Source: Acidobacteria bacterium UBA6911
GTDB taxonomy: Bacteria; Acidobacteriota; UBA6911
DNA length: 8,038 bases
Direction: 5' to 3'
Assembly: GCA_002451015.1 (NCBI GenBank)
Contig: DKBB01000148.1
Location: forward strand, 3,215-11,252
Below, in pieces: positions 6,751 through 8,038 of this stretch. A model generated the notes under the pieces. That model ran no database searches and had not been told where the DNA came from. It saw only the letters and a list, made by a program, of their open reading frames with translations. Both the position numbers and the translations under genes were made by a program. Position 1 is the first letter of the stretch, and every line of letters begins with the position of its first letter.

Positions 6751-6789
6751 CCGTTATGCGGGTTACCTGCATTGGAATGCCTATAACGG
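6751..6789 (+). other. Structured hairpin region between DUF2911 gene and gcvH
   Basis: CCGTTAT (6751-6757) and ATAACGG (6783-6789) form a perfect 7-bp outer stem. It encloses two small inner hairpins, GCGGG-TTA-CCTGC (6758-6770) and GCATT-GG-AATGC (6769-6780), which share two bases and so compete partly. It lies about 75 nt after the DUF2911 stop and about 150 nt before the gcvH start. It could be the 3' end of the upstream message, a regulatory leader, or chance. No glycine-riboswitch consensus is apparent here or elsewhere in the 6676-6938 gap, and no convincing gene is present. Confidence 0.3.
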
Positions 6790-6938
6790 CTGGTCCGGAA
6801 TTTGTAGTGGCGTCCCTGTACGCATTCAAATTATATTATGCTGTAAAACCGAATGGATAAAAACAAGCTGCACCGACACTGTACGATATGTAGACCAACC
6901 CCGGGCTCCGCCGGGCGGAATCAACAGAGGTGATTCAA

Positions 6939-7322
6939 ATGTACCCCAAAGACAATCTTTACAGTTCGGACCATGAATGGATTTCCGTGAAGGACAGTGT
7001 TGCTACAATTGGGATAACCGACTACGCCCAACACGAATTGGGAGATGTGGTTTTCGTTGATCTTCCCGAAGTGGGAGACAGCTTTGAGGCTAACGAACCT
7101 TTCGGTTCCGTAGAATCCGTCAAGGCGGTATCGGAAATCTTCTGCCCCGTAAGCGGCGAAGTGATCGAAGTCAACTCAAAACTGGAAGCGAATCCCGAAC
7201 TGATTAACGAATCCCCGCACGAAAGAGCCTGGATGATCCGGATCCGCATCGCGAATCCTGAAGAACTCAAGGAACTCATGAGTGCGGACGCCTATGAAGA
7301 GTATCTCCAGGAACAATCCTGA
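6939..7322 (+). CDS. gcvH: Glycine cleavage system H protein
   Basis: A 127-residue lipoyl carrier protein. It shuttles the aminomethyl group from the P protein (glycine decarboxylase) to the T protein and is reoxidised by lipoamide dehydrogenase. It may also serve as a lipoate relay. The fold markers are present: YSSDHEWI (8-15), GITDYAQHELGDVVFVDLPEVG (25-46), and the lipoylation site ESVKA with Lys62. FCPVSGEVIEVN, NPELIN and AWMIRIRI follow. Length matches the family. The ATG at 6939 is chosen because AGAGGTGA (6926-6933) is a good ribosome site for it; the in-frame GTG at 6930 lies inside that site. No gcvT, gcvP or lipoate gene adjoins, so this copy is an orphan in the window. A short dyad, CACACC-A-GGTGTG, lies 58 nt after the stop (7380-7392), but no clear terminator is seen. 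Confidence 0.96.
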   Translation: MYPKDNLYSSDHEWISVKDSVATIGITDYAQHELGDVVFVDLPEVGDSFEANEPFGSVESVKAVSEIFCPVSGEVIEVNSKLEANPELINESPHERAWMIRIRIANPEELKELMSADAYEEYLQEQS

Positions 7323-7469
7323 AGATATTTCAACCCGATTACTGCCTGTATTTCTATTGCGGAGTACGCAAAAACAATTCACACCAGGTGTGGGGAAAAC
7401 CACTCCCGGAGAGATAAATGCGGCAGTGCCCGATCAATCTTTATAATATGAGACTGCATTTGATCTGCG

Positions 7470-7772
7470 TTATGCCGATTTCCTTTGAATACCGTTGAAA
7501 TGATCCATAATTTCCCTGGGAATTGTCGGCGGATGATTGATTGCGATCATGTTATTCTCAGCTACTGCCAAGAATTTGACATGATAGTTGACAGCGGCCT
7601 TCAACGACCTCACCGAGTAGATGCCCCCGGGTCCAAATTGAGATAATGCAAGTAGCTGCGATTCCTCTGAAACTGGATTTTCTCCGGAATTTCTGTCCTT
7701 TAATCCCTTTTTTATCATTGGTTTAGAAGATTCGGCCAAAGATTGCGGAGATATCTGACTTTCTATCCTCAT
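7470..7772 (-). CDS. Hypothetical protein, 100 aa, likely sigma-54 controlled
   Basis: I do not recognise this protein. The first ~40 residues are polar and Ser/Glu/Lys-rich and look disordered. The second half is more compact, with a likely helix at ...SVRSLKAAVNYHVKFLAVA (residues 53-71) followed by ENNMIAINHPPTIPREIMDHF (72-92). There is no signal peptide, transmembrane helix or Cys, so a small cytosolic protein is expected. Support for a real gene is a G-rich ribosome site, AGGGGGGA (minus strand 7783-7776), 3 nt before the ATG, and a sigma-54-like promoter 54 bp upstream of the start. No other gene overlaps it, and it is convergent with gcvH. The ribosome-site spacing is shorter than usual. 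It could be a regulatory or flagellar-type small protein, but nothing in the sequence decides this. Confidence 0.6.
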   Translation of the reverse strand: MRIESQISPQSLAESSKPMIKKGLKDRNSGENPVSEESQLLALSQFGPGGIYSVRSLKAAVNYHVKFLAVAENNMIAINHPPTIPREIMDHFNGIQRKSA

Positions 7773-7825
7773 GCGTCCCCCCTAATACAGATAATTTTTT
7801 CTTTCTTTCCTACCTATGAGTTAAC

Positions 7826-7841
7826 GCACGAAGTGTGCCAA
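7826..7841 (-). promoter_or_regulatory. Sigma-54 (-24/-12) promoter-like sequence
   Basis: On the minus strand the sequence reads TTGGCAC-ACTTC-GTGC. Against the sigma-54 core TGGCAC-N5-TTGC it matches nine of ten specified bases. The invariant GG (-24) and GC (-12) are separated by exactly 10 nt, as the family requires. Transcription would begin near 7814, giving a leader of about 42 nt for the 100-aa gene. The same bases also form a small GCAC/GTGC inverted repeat, so chance or a hairpin function remains possible. Confidence 0.55.
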
Positions 7842-7894
7842 TAATTTTTATCCGATTTTTCTTTGCCCTCATTTCATAAATAGAAAATAAATAA

Positions 7895-7934
7895 GGGACG
7901 CGATATTTATCATTTTCAATAAATATCGCGTCCC
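7895..7934. repeat. Perfect 16-bp-arm palindrome, REP/MITE-like or regulatory
   Basis: The arm GGGACGCGATATTTAT (7895-7910) is exactly inverted at 7919-7934 around the 8-nt loop CATTTTCA. Stems of this kind ending in GGGAC/GTCCC commonly occur as dispersed palindromes near Y1 (REP-associated) transposase genes, though no transposase is in the window. No adjacent T-run makes it a canonical terminator. Its centre lies about 100 bp upstream of the predicted sigma-54 transcription start, a position also suited to an activator site. Confidence 0.6.
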
Positions 7935-7966
7935 CTGTTTTGTTCGATGTTATCTCTGCGGCGAGT

Positions 7967-7998
7967 GAAGAACTCCGACCTACGGTCGGAGCTTCTTC
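7967..7998. repeat. Second long hairpin, GAAG-CTCCGACC inverted repeat
   Basis: GAAGAACTCCGACC (7967-7980) pairs with GGTCGGAGCTTCTTC (7984-7998) around a 3-nt spacer, with one bulged base. The inner CTCCGACC/GGTCGGAG arms are perfect. It sits 33 bp from the preceding palindrome and looks like part of the same repeat-rich block or a mobile-element end. Confidence 0.5.
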
Positions 7999-8004
7999 CC
8001 AAGG

Positions 8005-8031
8005 AAAAAACCATGGGGGTTTCTGCCCCCA
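8005..8031 (-). terminator. Terminator-like hairpin on the minus strand
   Basis: TGGGGG (8014-8019) pairs with CCCCCA (8026-8031) around a 6-nt loop. Read on the minus strand, the stem is followed after 3 nt by TTTTTT (8010-8005), the form of a rho-independent terminator. It would end a gene entering from the right of the window. It could equally be part of the repeat block. Confidence 0.4.
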
Positions 8032-8038
8032 AACTCCC

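Larger units (their letters stand above)
7773..8038. other. Gene-free, repeat-rich right end
   Basis: I see no coding region here. The stretch holds the ribosome site and sigma-54-like promoter of the 100-aa gene, an AT-rich segment (about 7841-7894), and three inverted repeats in succession. This contrasts with the rest of the window, where gaps lack strong dyads. Confidence 0.6.

Noticed and set aside
6756..6860. 34-codon ORF (MRVTCIGMP...) between the DUF2911 gene and gcvH
   Set aside because: There is no good ribosome site and no recognisable similarity, it overlaps the inverted-repeat region, and an ORF of this length is expected by chance.
6930..6938. GTG start for GcvH three codons upstream
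   Set aside because: The GTG overlaps the AGAGGTGA ribosome site that best serves the ATG at 6939.
6676..6938. Glycine riboswitch upstream of gcvH
   Set aside because: The gap is long enough, but I see none of the conserved glycine-aptamer core segments.
7442..7447. Perfect TATAAT box after gcvH
   Set aside because: No -35 element lies at 16-18 bp, and the only gene downstream on that strand is convergent (antisense).
1..8038. CRISPR arrays, tRNA or rRNA genes, defence systems
   Set aside because: No spaced direct repeats, no tRNA cloverleaf or rRNA signature, and no protein with a defence-type domain were seen.

Overview
This looks like ordinary chromosomal sequence from a Gram-negative, respiring bacterium of roughly balanced GC content, with accessory or repeat-rich DNA at both ends. 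A DUF2911 secreted protein, a POT peptide transporter with a large extracytoplasmic loop, a RocA-type P5C dehydrogenase, heme O synthase and a bacterial GcvH would fit Acidobacteriota/Aminicenantota-like or Desulfobacterota-like lineages. This is inference: there is no rRNA or other strong phylogenetic marker here.

Left part, all on the minus strand (reading right to left): pruA (4881-3334) and a POT-family peptide/H+ symporter (3323-1488) form a tight two-gene unit with a 10-nt gap. Two hairpins follow, then a CaCA-family cation antiporter (1389-325), then the remains of a small DUF4405-like membrane protein gene (230-35). That remnant seems to have lost its middle, and it ends in a tandem 11-bp repeat at the window edge. 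The pruA-POT pair suggests peptide import coupled to proline/arginine catabolism through glutamate semialdehyde.

Middle part, plus strand: ctaB (heme O synthase, 5081-5986), divergent from pruA, with a good sigma-70 promoter at 4968-4996. Next come a secreted DUF2911 protein (6160-6675) and gcvH (6939-7322). These three are separated by 170-260 bp gaps and look like independent transcription units. None has its usual partner genes (cox genes; gcvT/gcvP) in the window.

Right part: a 100-aa protein of unknown function (7772-7470, minus strand), convergent with gcvH. It is preceded by a sequence closely matching a sigma-54 (-24/-12) promoter at 7826-7841. Upstream of that lie a perfect 16-bp-arm palindrome (7895-7934), a second hairpin (7967-7998) and a terminator-like hairpin (8005-8031). 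The palindromes look like interspersed REP/Y1-transposase-type repeats or, alternatively, regulatory sites.

No clear large novel system is visible. The most interesting items are the sigma-54-like promoter with its orphan gene and palindrome, the antiporter with a missing ion-ligand position, the internally deleted DUF4405-like gene, and the POT transporter's inserted acidic loop.
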